Assembly: GCA_001603615.1 (NCBI GenBank)
Contig: LUZL01000227.1
Coordinates: 1 to 25,339 of the forward strand
Reading direction: 5' to 3'
DNA length: 25,339 nucleotides
From: Bacteroidales bacterium Bact_20
Lineage (GTDB): Bacteria > Bacteroidota > Bacteroidia > Bacteroidales > DTU049
How positions within the stretch are numbered: the stretch's first letter is position 1; every line of letters starts with the position of its first letter. The position numbers and the translations under genes were made by a program. The notes beneath the pieces were generated by a model that did not search any database, was not told the DNA's origin, and saw only the letters and a list, made by a program, of their open reading frames with translations. This document shows positions 7,667-15,618 of this stretch, in pieces.

Positions 7667-8203
7667 ATGAAAACAAAAGAACTATTAAATCATGCATCTA
7701 AATATACGCTATTTGCTGCAGCTATCATGGTTGTATATTTGCTATTAATGTGGATAGTCGGAGGTAATATTTTAACGCTAAATAATATAACTTTTATTAT
7801 TCAAGCTTTTGCTATTATCTTTTTCAGTGTAAAAGCTATTAATATAGCACGTAAGGACTATGGAGAAGGATACATTAGCTATTTTAATGCTTTCTTTTTG
7901 TGTTTTATTATTTCTTTTTTTAGTTTATTAATTTTTTTACTTGTTAAATTATTAATATTTTATGTATTAGACCCTAATTATCTGAATAATATGTTAACTA
8001 CTATGGTGATAAATCTAGAAATGCAAAAAGAAATGATACCAGAACGATGGCAATCTTATATGGAACCTGATAACATATATCAAGCATACACCTTTAAATA
8101 TCAATTAGGTGTAGCTTTAACATATTTAATAGAGTCTGCTATTCTAGCTTTGATATTGGCTGGGATTATTAAAAAGAGCCCATCTATTAATGAAAATATG
8201 TAA
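7667..8203 (+). CDS. DUF4199 family membrane protein
   Basis: A 178-aa inner-membrane protein of unknown function. Four hydrophobic segments are visible, near residues 12-35, 38-57, 72-97 and 148-168 (FAAAIMVVYLLLMWIVGG, FIIQAFAIIFFSVKAI, FNAFFLCFIISFFSLLIFLL, GVALTYLIESAILALILAGII). The central A-R-K-D-Y-G-E-G-Y-I-S-Y-F-N-A-F stretch after the second helix is characteristic of DUF4199. In many Bacteroidota this family sits just before a GT2 glycosyltransferase, as here (46-bp gap), which supports both calls. Its job in glycan synthesis or transport is not established. Confidence 0.82.
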   Translation: MKTKELLNHASKYTLFAAAIMVVYLLLMWIVGGNILTLNNITFIIQAFAIIFFSVKAINIARKDYGEGYISYFNAFFLCFIISFFSLLIFLLVKLLIFYVLDPNYLNNMLTTMVINLEMQKEMIPERWQSYMEPDNIYQAYTFKYQLGVALTYLIESAILALILAGIIKKSPSINENM

Positions 8204-8249
8204 TTTTATAAAAATCTAATTTTTTTAAAAAAAGCAATAAACAAATACT

Positions 8250-9212
8250 ATGGATATATCAGTTGTGATCCCATTATATAACGAGAAAGAATCATTACCG
8301 GAGCTCACAGAATGGATCAGAAGGGTGATGAAAGATAATAATTTCACCTACGAAATTATTTTTGTAGATGATGGTAGTACAGATGGATCTTGGGATGAGA
8401 TTAAAAAATTAGCAGAACATCATAATGATATAAATGCTATAAGGTTTAGACGTAATTTCGGTAAATCTGCGGCATTACATGTAGGATTTCAAAAGGCCCA
8501 GGGTAATGTAGTTATCACTATGGATGCAGATTTACAAGATAGCCCTGATGAGATACCAGAACTGTATAAAATGATTACAGAGCAAGATTATGATTTGGTA
8601 TCTGGATGGAAAAAGAAAAGATATGACCCATTATCAAAAACATTACCTACAAAACTTTTTAACTGGGGAACCCGTATGGTGTCTGGCATAAAGCTGCATG
8701 ATTTCAATTGTGGATTAAAAGCATATAAACATGATGTAGTGAAAAGCGTAGATGTATATGGAGAGATGCACAGATATATTCCTATTATGGCTAAGTGGGC
8801 AGGTTTCAATAAAATAGGAGAAAAAGTAGTGCATCATTATCCACGTAAGTATGGAACTACTAAATTTGGTATGTCTCGTTTCATTCGTGGTCCCTTAGAT
8901 TTACTTACAATAAATTTTGTAACTAAATTTGGTAAAAGACCAATGCACTTTTTTGGAACTATGGGATTAGTAGTATTTATTATTGGATTTATAATAGCTT
9001 TATATTTAGCTATAGCTAAAATCATGTATCAGCAATATAAAATGACTGAAAGACCGCTTTTCTATCTTGGTATTTTATTTATGATAATAGGTACTATGCT
9101 TTTCATAGGTGGCTTTATAGCAGAATTAATCCAAAGAAATAATCCTGATAAAAATAAATATGATATAAAGGAAGAAATAACCATTGAAGAAGGAGAAAAT
9201 AAAGGGTTATGA
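8250..9212 (+). CDS. GT2 glycosyltransferase, DPM1/GtrB/ArnC-like, membrane-bound
   Basis: Transfers a sugar from a nucleotide donor, probably to a polyprenyl phosphate at the inner face of the cytoplasmic membrane. Residues 1-230 are a GT-A fold: SVVIPLYNEKESL, FVDDGSTDGSW, the metal-binding D92-A-D94 in MDADLQDSPDEIP, and the acceptor-side YPRKYGTTKFGMSR. Two C-terminal helices at ~232-258 and ~269-295 are typical of the GtrB/ArnC branch. The length of 320 aa is usual. It overlaps the next glycosyltransferase gene by 4 bp (ATGA), so the two are translationally coupled. Exact donor and acceptor cannot be read from the sequence. Confidence 0.9.
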   Translation: MDISVVIPLYNEKESLPELTEWIRRVMKDNNFTYEIIFVDDGSTDGSWDEIKKLAEHHNDINAIRFRRNFGKSAALHVGFQKAQGNVVITMDADLQDSPDEIPELYKMITEQDYDLVSGWKKKRYDPLSKTLPTKLFNWGTRMVSGIKLHDFNCGLKAYKHDVVKSVDVYGEMHRYIPIMAKWAGFNKIGEKVVHHYPRKYGTTKFGMSRFIRGPLDLLTINFVTKFGKRPMHFFGTMGLVVFIIGFIIALYLAIAKIMYQQYKMTERPLFYLGILFMIIGTMLFIGGFIAELIQRNNPDKNKYDIKEEITIEEGENKGL

Positions 9213-10414
9213 GTAGAGATTGGCAACGGGTAGCTATGGTTGGCCTAGCTTTTCCGTTTAAAGGTGGCATGGCTGCTTTAAAAAGTAGATTGGCTATAGA
9301 ACTGCAAAAAGCAGGGAAAGATGTTGAAATTTTCGGTTTTAAACGATTATATCCTTATATTGTTTTTCGTAAAGACGAAAAAATTACTGACAAAGCTCAA
9401 ATAGAGGAATTTATTGATAAATATAAATTAACAATTCACAATTTTCTAAAGTCGTGGAATCCAGCTACCTGGCATTTCACTGCTAAACTAATCTCATCTA
9501 GAAATCCAGATATAGTTATTTTCCAATATTGGGTGGCTTTTTTAGGTATTATTTATAGACATATAGCTAAATATCTTAAAAAAAACAATAAAGATATAGT
9601 AACCATAGCTATTGTAAATAGCATCTATGGGAAACATAAATTTAGCCAAAAAAAATCTTTTAAATATTTTGCAAAATATATAGATGCTTTTATATTTTTA
9701 TCTGAAAAAGTAGCCGATGAGTTTAATGAACTAAATATTAATAAACATTATTTAATAGTTCATCACCCATTATATGATCAATATGGAGAGCTTTTACCTA
9801 AAGAGGAAGCACTTAAAAAACTTAATCTTCCTGCTAAAACTGTTATAAACAACAAAGAAGTTAATATAAAATATATTTTGTTTTTTGGACAGGTAAAAGA
9901 ATATAAAGGTCTCGATTTGTTATTAGAAGCTCTACCAGACACAGATCCTTCTATTCATTTAATTATAGCAGGAGATTTTTTCCAGTCTAAAGATATATTT
10001 ATTGATATGATCAAAAGACTCAATGTGGAAGAGAGAGTATATATTTATGATAGGTACATCCCAGATAGCGAAGTTCCTATATTTTTCTCTGCTGCAGATC
10101 TGATAGTAATGCCATATAAATTGGTCAAACAAAGTGGTATCACGAGAATAGCTTTGCGTTATGATAAACCTTTCATTACTACAGATACTGATATATTAGA
10201 TATCTTATCAAATAAATGTTGCGATACAGATTTTATAATCACTAGTGAATCTCCAGAAATTGCTAAAGCTATTTCTATATTTTTTAGTGATAAACCTGAA
10301 GACAAAAATAAAGTAAAACGTTGGCTGCAAGCACAGAAGACATTAGCGAATATTCTGTCTTGGAATAAAATGATTACTGCTATAGACGATCTTTATAAAT
10401 TAAGTAAAAATTAA
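9209..10414 (+). CDS. Glycosyltransferase, GT-B fold (GT4-like)
   Basis: A 401-aa soluble or membrane-associated glycosyltransferase. The N-terminal half has a glycine-rich start (MVGLAFPFKGGMAAL) and a donor-independent Rossmann fold. The C-terminal half has the GT4/GT1 pattern ILFFGQVKEYKGLDLLLEAL, LIIAGDFF, VYIYDRYIPDSEVPIFFSAADLIVMPY, and then QSGITRIALRYDKPFITTD, equivalent to the donor-binding loop. It is coupled to the upstream GT2 gene (4-bp overlap) and followed after 17 bp by a GT9 gene, so it likely acts on the same surface glycan. This GT2-GT4 pair after DUF4199 is a recurring Bacteroidota arrangement. Sugar specificity is unknown. Confidence 0.85.
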   Translation: MSRDWQRVAMVGLAFPFKGGMAALKSRLAIELQKAGKDVEIFGFKRLYPYIVFRKDEKITDKAQIEEFIDKYKLTIHNFLKSWNPATWHFTAKLISSRNPDIVIFQYWVAFLGIIYRHIAKYLKKNNKDIVTIAIVNSIYGKHKFSQKKSFKYFAKYIDAFIFLSEKVADEFNELNINKHYLIVHHPLYDQYGELLPKEEALKKLNLPAKTVINNKEVNIKYILFFGQVKEYKGLDLLLEALPDTDPSIHLIIAGDFFQSKDIFIDMIKRLNVEERVYIYDRYIPDSEVPIFFSAADLIVMPYKLVKQSGITRIALRYDKPFITTDTDILDILSNKCCDTDFIITSESPEIAKAISIFFSDKPEDKNKVKRWLQAQKTLANILSWNKMITAIDDLYKLSKN

Positions 10415-10431
10415 TTTTTTAAATTTTTTTC

Positions 10432-11454
10432 ATGCAGAAATCAAAGAATAGATATTTACTTATTCAGACTGCTAGTATAGGTGATGTGATACTAATGACA
10501 CCAGTGATGGAGTCACTACACAAAGATAATCCTGAAGCCGAAATTTTTGTCCTGGTTAATCATAGAGCTGCAGAGCTTTTTGATAATCATCCTTTTATTA
10601 CAAAAGTCATTATTTGGAATAAAAAAAATAAAAAATATAGAAATCTTTGGCATTTAATATTAAAATTAAGACATTATAATTTCACTGCTGTGATTAACTT
10701 TCAGCGATATTTATCTACAGGATTTCTGATGTGGTGCATGCATAGTAAAAAAAAGATAACTTTCAAACAAAGTACATTGTCTTGTTTATTTGCTAATGAG
10801 ACTTATGAGCATTTATGGAATCAGAAGCACGAAGTTGATAGGAATTTAACGTTAATACAAAATCTAGTATCTAGTGATTCTCTAATCAGACGCCCACATC
10901 TTTACATCGCAGAGAATGTAAAAGTTCTACTACCACCTACTCCTTATATTTGCATTTCACCATACTCTCTCTGGAATACTAAACAAATGGTTATCTGGAG
11001 GTGGATAGACCTTTGTGAAAATTTAATTAAATCAGGTTATAATGTTGCTGTTTTAGGTGGTAAAGAGGATATAAATAAAAATAATCTTTTTTTTAAAGAA
11101 TTTGAAAATGATGAACATCTATATGATTTTGTTGGTAAATTATCATTGTTAGAAACCTTATATGTTATAAAGCATGCATTTATCACATATTCTAATGATA
11201 GTGCTATCACACATTTAGCTTCGTCTATTAATGCCCCAATTGCAACTATTTTCTGCTCTACTGTGCCCTCCTTTGGTTTCACACCATTAAGTGATAAATC
11301 TTTTATTATAGAACCTAACATCGAACTATTATGCCGTCCATGTGGCATGCATGGTTATCAAAAATGCCCTAAAAATTTATTTATTTGTGGAAATAGTTTT
11401 AATATAGATCAATTATTGGAACCTATAAAAATATTACAATCAGATGCACAATAA
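10432..11454 (+). CDS. GT9 glycosyltransferase, ADP-heptose:LPS heptosyltransferase-like
   Basis: Probably adds a heptose or related sugar to the LPS core on the cytoplasmic face of the inner membrane. The N-terminus YLLIQTASIGDVILMTPVMESL is the GT9 signature. The C-terminal half has YICISPYSLWNTKQMVIWRW, VAVLGGKED and TYSNDSAITHLASSINAPIATIFCST, the donor-binding region. A cysteine-rich tail (CRPCGMHGYQKCPKNLFIC) is common in GT9 members of this phylum. The length of 340 aa is normal. Its end overlaps the tsaC start by 11 bp, so the two are cotranscribed. The donor could be a sugar other than heptose. Confidence 0.87.
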   Translation: MQKSKNRYLLIQTASIGDVILMTPVMESLHKDNPEAEIFVLVNHRAAELFDNHPFITKVIIWNKKNKKYRNLWHLILKLRHYNFTAVINFQRYLSTGFLMWCMHSKKKITFKQSTLSCLFANETYEHLWNQKHEVDRNLTLIQNLVSSDSLIRRPHLYIAENVKVLLPPTPYICISPYSLWNTKQMVIWRWIDLCENLIKSGYNVAVLGGKEDINKNNLFFKEFENDEHLYDFVGKLSLLETLYVIKHAFITYSNDSAITHLASSINAPIATIFCSTVPSFGFTPLSDKSFIIEPNIELLCRPCGMHGYQKCPKNLFICGNSFNIDQLLEPIKILQSDAQ

Positions 11455-12010
11455 AGATGTAATAGAAGCAGTAGATTATTTGAAACATGGCAAGGTGATT
11501 TTATGCCCTACAGATACCATTTGGGGACTAAGCTGTAATGCATTAGATGAGCATGCAATAAAAAAAATTATTGAGATAAAACATCGGCCAGATAATAAAA
11601 GTTTTATTATCCTAGTTTCATCTTTTGATATGCTAAAAATTTTTGTAAAAAAAATACCTGAAATAGCTTATAAGATAGAACAAGAAAGTGATAGACCTAT
11701 TACAATAATTTATCCAGATCCTGTAAATTTACCTGATATCCTTGTGAATGATGATAATTCTATTGCAGTGAGATTGGTAAGAAATGATTTTTGTAAGAAT
11801 GTGATTAACTTATTAGGTGGTCCTATTGTTTCTACTTCGGCTAATATTTCTGGTAGTGCTGCACCAATTAATTTTGAAAGTATTGATATTGAAATTAAAA
11901 ATGCAGTAGATTATATTGTCCCTATAAAATATGAAAATATTGTTTCCCATCAAGCCTCTAGAATTGTTAAGATAATTAATGAGAATGAGTATACTATCAT
12001 TAGAGAATAA
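11444..12010 (+). CDS. tsaC: L-threonylcarbamoyladenylate synthase, TsaC/YrdC/Sua5 family
   Basis: Makes threonylcarbamoyl-AMP from threonine, bicarbonate and ATP, the first step of t6A37 tRNA modification, in the cytoplasm. The YrdC domain spans almost all of the 188 aa: GKVILCPTDTIWGLSCNALDEHAIKKIIEIKHRP near the start (the PTDT-x-x-GL-x-C nucleotide loop and the KxR motif as K-H-R-P), FIILVSS, and GGPIVSTSANISGSAAP at the substrate site. It is a short TsaC-type protein without the extra Sua5 domain. It starts inside the end of the GT9 gene and is followed by a 57-bp gap with a new -7 box, so it closes the glycosyltransferase operon. Confidence 0.9.
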   Translation: MHNKDVIEAVDYLKHGKVILCPTDTIWGLSCNALDEHAIKKIIEIKHRPDNKSFIILVSSFDMLKIFVKKIPEIAYKIEQESDRPITIIYPDPVNLPDILVNDDNSIAVRLVRNDFCKNVINLLGGPIVSTSANISGSAAPINFESIDIEIKNAVDYIVPIKYENIVSHQASRIVKIINENEYTIIRE

Positions 12011-12040
12011 TTTTATTTATTAGTTTTCATTTTTCCTTGT

Positions 12041-12048
12041 TATTTTTG
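12041..12048 (+). promoter_or_regulatory. -7 promoter box for the cysteine desulfidase gene
   Basis: TATTTTTG fits TAnnTTTG exactly, 19 nt before the ATG at 12068. A clear -33 TTG is not seen. Confidence 0.5.
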
Positions 12049-12067
12049 CAATAATTTATTAAATATT

Positions 12068-13354
12068 ATGTTAGATTTATCGCAAAGACAAGAGATAATA
12101 GAACTAATGCACAAAGAAATAGTACCTGCTATAGGCTGCACTGAGCCAATAGCGGTAGCTCTTTGCGTAGCTAAAGCTAGAGAGATTTTAGGAGAAATAC
12201 CTGAAAAGATAGATGTATTATTGAGCAAAAATATTATTAAAAATGCTATGGGAGTGGGAATACCTGGCACTGGTATGATAGGGTTGCCTATTGCTATCGC
12301 TTTAGGAGCTACTATAGGTAAATCTGATTATAAACTACAAGTACTTAAAGATCTTACTCAAAATGATGTAGAAAATGCTAAGACATATATTGATAAAGGG
12401 AGAATAAATATTTCCCTAAAAGAAAATTGTCCAAATAATTTATACATAGAAGTTCATTGCTATTATAAAGAAAATCAATCAATTGCTATTATTCAAGGTG
12501 CACATGATAATTTCACTTATATAGAAAAAAATAATAAAATTATTTATAAACAAGATTATAGTGAAAATGATGATAATGTATCAAACATAGATTTAAACTT
12601 TGACAAAGTTTATGAATTTAGTACAGAAACTCCATTAGAAGAGATAAAATTCATTTTAGATGCTGCAGAAATGAATAAAAATGCTTCAATTATTTCAATG
12701 AATGGAGATTATGGTCATCAGATAAAAAATATTCTTTCTACTCAAAAAGCTAAGGAAATAATAGGAGATAACATATTAAATACAATTATAGCTGCTACAG
12801 CAGGAGCTTGTGATTTACGAATGGATGGGGCTATGGTACCAGTAATGAGTACAGCTGGTAGTGGTAATCAAGGAATAGCTGCAACTCTTCCAGTAACACT
12901 TTTTGCTCAATCTTTTAAATGTGATACTGAGCAATTATTACGTGCTCTCACATTAAGTAATTTAATGGTTATTTATATTAAACAGAAATTAGGTAAATTA
13001 TCTCCCTTATGTGGATGTGTAGTAGCTTCTACAGGCTCCAGCTGCGGAATTACTTATCTACTAGGTGGTAGCAAATCTCAAATTTCATTTGCGGCTAAAA
13101 ATATGATAGCCTCTATAACAGGTATGATATGCGATGGTGCTAAGCCAAGCTGTTCATTAAAAATAGCAACTAGTATTTATACAGCAGCATTGTCAGCTTT
13201 AATGGCAATAGACAATAATGTAGTTTCTCACCATGAGGGTATCATTGATGATGATATTGAAAAAACCATAGAAAATTTGGCAGATATTGGTAAGAGGGGG
13301 ATGAGAGAAACAGATAATGTAATTTTAGAAATTATGACTAACAAAAACATATAA
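12068..13354 (+). CDS. cyuA: L-cysteine desulfidase, CyuA/UPF0597 (YhaM) family
   Basis: Likely an iron-sulfur enzyme that breaks L-cysteine to pyruvate, ammonia and sulfide without PLP, in the cytoplasm. The 428 aa match the family length. Diagnostic segments are VPAIGCTEPIAVALC (C24), NAMGVGIPGTGMIGLPIA, GDYGHQI, ATAGACDLRMDGAMVPVMSTAGSGNQGI, and a cysteine-rich end LSPLCGCVVASTGSSCGITYLLGG (C315, C317, C326) followed by MICDGAKPSCSLK (C355, C362). Several of these cysteines are candidates to ligate the 4Fe-4S cluster. Some homologues act on serine or other substrates, so the substrate is inferred. It is a single gene with its own -7 box, and its stop codon lies inside a long hairpin. Confidence 0.87.
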   Translation: MLDLSQRQEIIELMHKEIVPAIGCTEPIAVALCVAKAREILGEIPEKIDVLLSKNIIKNAMGVGIPGTGMIGLPIAIALGATIGKSDYKLQVLKDLTQNDVENAKTYIDKGRINISLKENCPNNLYIEVHCYYKENQSIAIIQGAHDNFTYIEKNNKIIYKQDYSENDDNVSNIDLNFDKVYEFSTETPLEEIKFILDAAEMNKNASIISMNGDYGHQIKNILSTQKAKEIIGDNILNTIIAATAGACDLRMDGAMVPVMSTAGSGNQGIAATLPVTLFAQSFKCDTEQLLRALTLSNLMVIYIKQKLGKLSPLCGCVVASTGSSCGITYLLGGSKSQISFAAKNMIASITGMICDGAKPSCSLKIATSIYTAALSALMAIDNNVVSHHEGIIDDDIEKTIENLADIGKRGMRETDNVILEIMTNKNI

Positions 13355-13381
13355 TTTTAAAAAAAATTATATGTTTTTGTT
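13340..13381 (+). terminator. Long hairpin overlapping the cyuA stop codon
   Basis: A perfect 19-bp stem (13340-13358 with 13363-13381) and an A4 loop. The cyuA stop (13352-13354) is within the left arm. No T-run follows on the plus strand, so it is not a textbook intrinsic terminator; it may stop transcription or protect the 3' end. On the minus strand it would follow the transposase gene. Confidence 0.6.
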
Positions 13382-13420
13382 GAAGTTATAAAAATAATAA
13401 TATGTTATACTTAAAAGTTG

Positions 13421-14413
13421 TTATTTATATCTTTGATTTACTAATCCTCTGTACTTGTCCCACGCCCATCTATCATGCGATGACAAGTTTAGTAATCTTC
13501 CAATGTCTGGTTCTATCAAATCTTTTAAATATTTATTCGTTATTACAAACCACATCAAGTAGCTCTGCAGGTATTTAGTAGCTACCCCATGAAATCTACA
13601 CAACCACACCTTGAAATCTTTTATCTTTTCCTCTACTATTTTTACACTATAAATGCCACGTTTTACTTGTCTTTTGTTTACTATCACCTTTTTACTTTTT
13701 AGACTCTTAACTCCTTTTTTGAACTCTTTCTTTGGTTTTACACATACTAGATTCTTCTCTGATATTCTATTCTTTAGTTCGTCTTTTAATTGCTCATTTT
13801 TTACTTTTTTCTCTCCAACTTGTTTAAAAAGTAAATTACCTTCACGGTCAGTAACTACTAATACAGCTACTTTGGGATGTTTTTTCTTACGTGCTCGCTC
13901 ATATTCTTCTAGACTTTTGAATTTCCTACCTTTTTCTGAGTAATTCATTAGCAGCTCATCAGCTTCTACTATACCTGAGAAGCTTATTCCTCCTTCAAAA
14001 GACCTCAATGCTGCTAATATTTTATGTCGCCATTGGAAGCTAGTTTTCAGACATATTCCAACCTCACTAGCACAAGCTCTCAAACTTTTACCATCTAGCA
14101 TACATCTCATATAGTCAAGCATCAATGGATATTTTCTCATTCGGTAGACAAAGGTGCGAGCGGTTTCTCGGAATTGATAACCACAAGTCTTGCATTTGTA
14201 AACTTGTCTGCCGTTTTGTTTACCAGCTCTGATGACGTCTTCACTTTTGCAGTTAGGGCAGATGGCAGCAGTAGATTGTATTTTTACTTTTTGGTAGTCT
14301 ACAGCATTAGCATTGCTATCAACTAGATATTGGTAAAGCTGATCTAGAAAGTCTCTCTTGTGATCTTTAGGCAGAGCTAAATATTCATCGGTATTTTGGA
14401 ATAAATCTTTCAT
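13421..14413 (-). CDS. IS1595-family transposase, apparently lacking catalytic residues
   Basis: About 330 aa, full length and in frame. Numbered from the ATG at 14413, there is a zinc ribbon (C52, C55, C74, C77; CPNC...CKTC), a helix-turn-helix region (LRACASEVGICLKTSFQWRHKIL) and the DDE-type nuclease start IVEADELLMNYSEKGRK with D152. Family members then have a second Asp in a V-x-C-(T/S)-D segment and an N-x-x-x-Y-H-S-R-L-K motif. Here these read VCVKPKKEF (Lys at the Asp position) and IVEEKIKDFK, while the flanking GIY and RFHGVATKYLQSYLMWF are conserved. The protein is therefore likely inactive. A TTG start at 14434 is possible but overlaps the -7 box, so the ATG is preferred. Catalytic positions are from family recall, not an alignment. 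Confidence 0.85.
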   Translation of the reverse strand: MKDLFQNTDEYLALPKDHKRDFLDQLYQYLVDSNANAVDYQKVKIQSTAAICPNCKSEDVIRAGKQNGRQVYKCKTCGYQFRETARTFVYRMRKYPLMLDYMRCMLDGKSLRACASEVGICLKTSFQWRHKILAALRSFEGGISFSGIVEADELLMNYSEKGRKFKSLEEYERARKKKHPKVAVLVVTDREGNLLFKQVGEKKVKNEQLKDELKNRISEKNLVCVKPKKEFKKGVKSLKSKKVIVNKRQVKRGIYSVKIVEEKIKDFKVWLCRFHGVATKYLQSYLMWFVITNKYLKDLIEPDIGRLLNLSSHDRWAWDKYRGLVNQRYK

Positions 14414-14431
14414 AAATTTGAAAATTTGGGA

Positions 14432-14439
14432 CAAAAATA
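14432..14439 (-). promoter_or_regulatory. -7 promoter box for the transposase gene
   Basis: On the minus strand the sequence reads TATTTTTG, matching TAnnTTTG, 18 nt before the ATG at 14413. Its presence argues against the TTG start at 14434. Confidence 0.45.
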
Positions 14440-14487
14440 ATTATTTTATTTGAATAATAAAATATTTTAAATATAACATTAAAATGA

Positions 14488-14520
14488 TATTAACCTTATT
14501 ACTTTGTAATAAGGTTAATA
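14488..14520 (-). terminator. Perfect 15-bp hairpin downstream of the efp-lpxD unit
   Basis: Arms 14488-14502 and 14506-14520 are perfectly complementary with a TTT loop. It begins 53 bp past the lpxD-like stop codon, so it probably ends that minus-strand unit. No strong U-run follows, so a role in 3'-end stabilisation is also possible. Confidence 0.6.
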
Positions 14521-14572
14521 AGCTTATAAAAGTCTAAATTTTTGTTTTAATATTAAATACTGAACTCCTCTA

Positions 14573-15577
14573 TTAGAAATTATTAATATCTTTATTGTTA
14601 ATTTCTAAATCAGATGCTATACCATGATTTTTTGTCAATTTATTCACTGCATCAAATAATTCTGGTAATTTCTTTAATAAAGCTATTTCTCTCATTTTAT
14701 CTGAAGCTTCGCGTGCTGGACTACCAAAATATACTTTACCACCTTCTAGAGATTTAGCTACTCCAGATTGTCCTAATACTATTGCACCCTTACCTATAGT
14801 AAGATCTTTTTGTACACCCACTTGTCCCCATAAGATTACATTATCCTCCAAATTTACTACACCAGCTATGCCTGCTTGAGCAGCTATTAAGCAATTTTTC
14901 CCTATGATAGTATCGTGTCCTATTTGTATTAAATTATCTAGTTTACTCCCTTTACCTATAATAGTATCGGATGATACTCCTCTATCTATAGTACAGCATG
15001 AACCTATTTCTACATCATCTTCTATGATCACTCTACCACATCCTTCTAATTTATCTAAATAATCAGGACGTCTTTTAAAATAGAATGCTTCACCTCCGAT
15101 AACGGTTCCACTGTTTATAATTACATTATTCCCTATAATGGTATTGGCATGAATTGTAACGTTAGGATGAATAATGCAATTTTTACCAATTTTAACGTTA
15201 GGACCAATAAATACTAATGGTTGTATGATAGTACCTTCACCAATTTCAGCACTTGGATGTATAGGCATCTCTTGTGGTTGAAAAGGAGCAAAAAATTTTA
15301 CTAATTTTATATAATCTCTAAAAGGATCATCTGTGTAGATTAATGTTTTCCCTATTGGAGCTTCTACTTCTTTATTAATCAATATTATAGAAGCTGCACA
15401 AGTGAGAGCACGATTAAAATATTTTTCATTATCTACAAATGTGATATCTCCTGGTACAACTCTATGTATCTCATTGATGCCTGTGGCTTTTATATCTTTG
15501 TCACCTATTACTTTAGCATTTGGATTATTTATAATAGTGACAAGCTCTTTTATATTATATGGTCGCTCTAAGTTCAT
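14573..15577 (-). CDS. lpxD: LpxD-type UDP-3-O-acylglucosamine N-acyltransferase paralogue
   Basis: An acyltransferase of the left-handed beta-helix type; LpxD adds a 3-hydroxyacyl chain to UDP-3-O-acylglucosamine in lipid A synthesis. Residues ~1-105 fit the LpxD uridine-binding domain (DITFVDNEKYF, AASIILINKE). Residues ~106-295 are hexapeptide repeats (IGEGTIIQP, IGPNVKIGKNCIIHPNV, IGKGSKLDNLIQIGH) with the candidate catalytic H221 in QIGHDTIIG. The C-terminal YFGSPAREASDKMREIALLKKLPEL is a helical tail. The form IGGEAFYFKRRPDYLDKLEG and the place right after efp resemble a second LpxD-like paralogue common in Bacteroidota, distinct from the copy in the main lpxD-lpxC-lpxA cluster. Its exact substrate is therefore less sure. 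41 bp separate it from efp. Confidence 0.82.
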   Translation of the reverse strand: MNLERPYNIKELVTIINNPNAKVIGDKDIKATGINEIHRVVPGDITFVDNEKYFNRALTCAASIILINKEVEAPIGKTLIYTDDPFRDYIKLVKFFAPFQPQEMPIHPSAEIGEGTIIQPLVFIGPNVKIGKNCIIHPNVTIHANTIIGNNVIINSGTVIGGEAFYFKRRPDYLDKLEGCGRVIIEDDVEIGSCCTIDRGVSSDTIIGKGSKLDNLIQIGHDTIIGKNCLIAAQAGIAGVVNLEDNVILWGQVGVQKDLTIGKGAIVLGQSGVAKSLEGGKVYFGSPAREASDKMREIALLKKLPELFDAVNKLTKNHGIASDLEINNKDINNF

Positions 15578-15618
15578 TCTTTTAGTATTTTTTGTTAAAA
15601 ATTTTAATTTTTATTATT

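Larger units (their letters stand above)
13402..14479 (-). mobile_element. Candidate IS1595-family insertion sequence
   Basis: The transposase gene is bracketed by an inverted repeat: 13402-13416 (ATGTTATACTTAAAA) and the complement of 14465-14479 (ATGTTATATTTAAAA) agree at 14 of 15 positions, with weaker similarity continuing inward. No matching 8-bp target duplication is visible outside these ends, so the copy is old or the ends are misjudged. In such AT-rich sequence a match of this kind carries limited weight. It sits between two convergent gene ends, each with a long hairpin. Confidence 0.5.

Noticed and set aside
8838..8846. TTATCCACG, one base off a DnaA box (TTATCCACA), in a parS-containing window
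   Set aside because: It is a single near-match inside the GT2 coding sequence with no cluster of further boxes, so it does not support an origin here.
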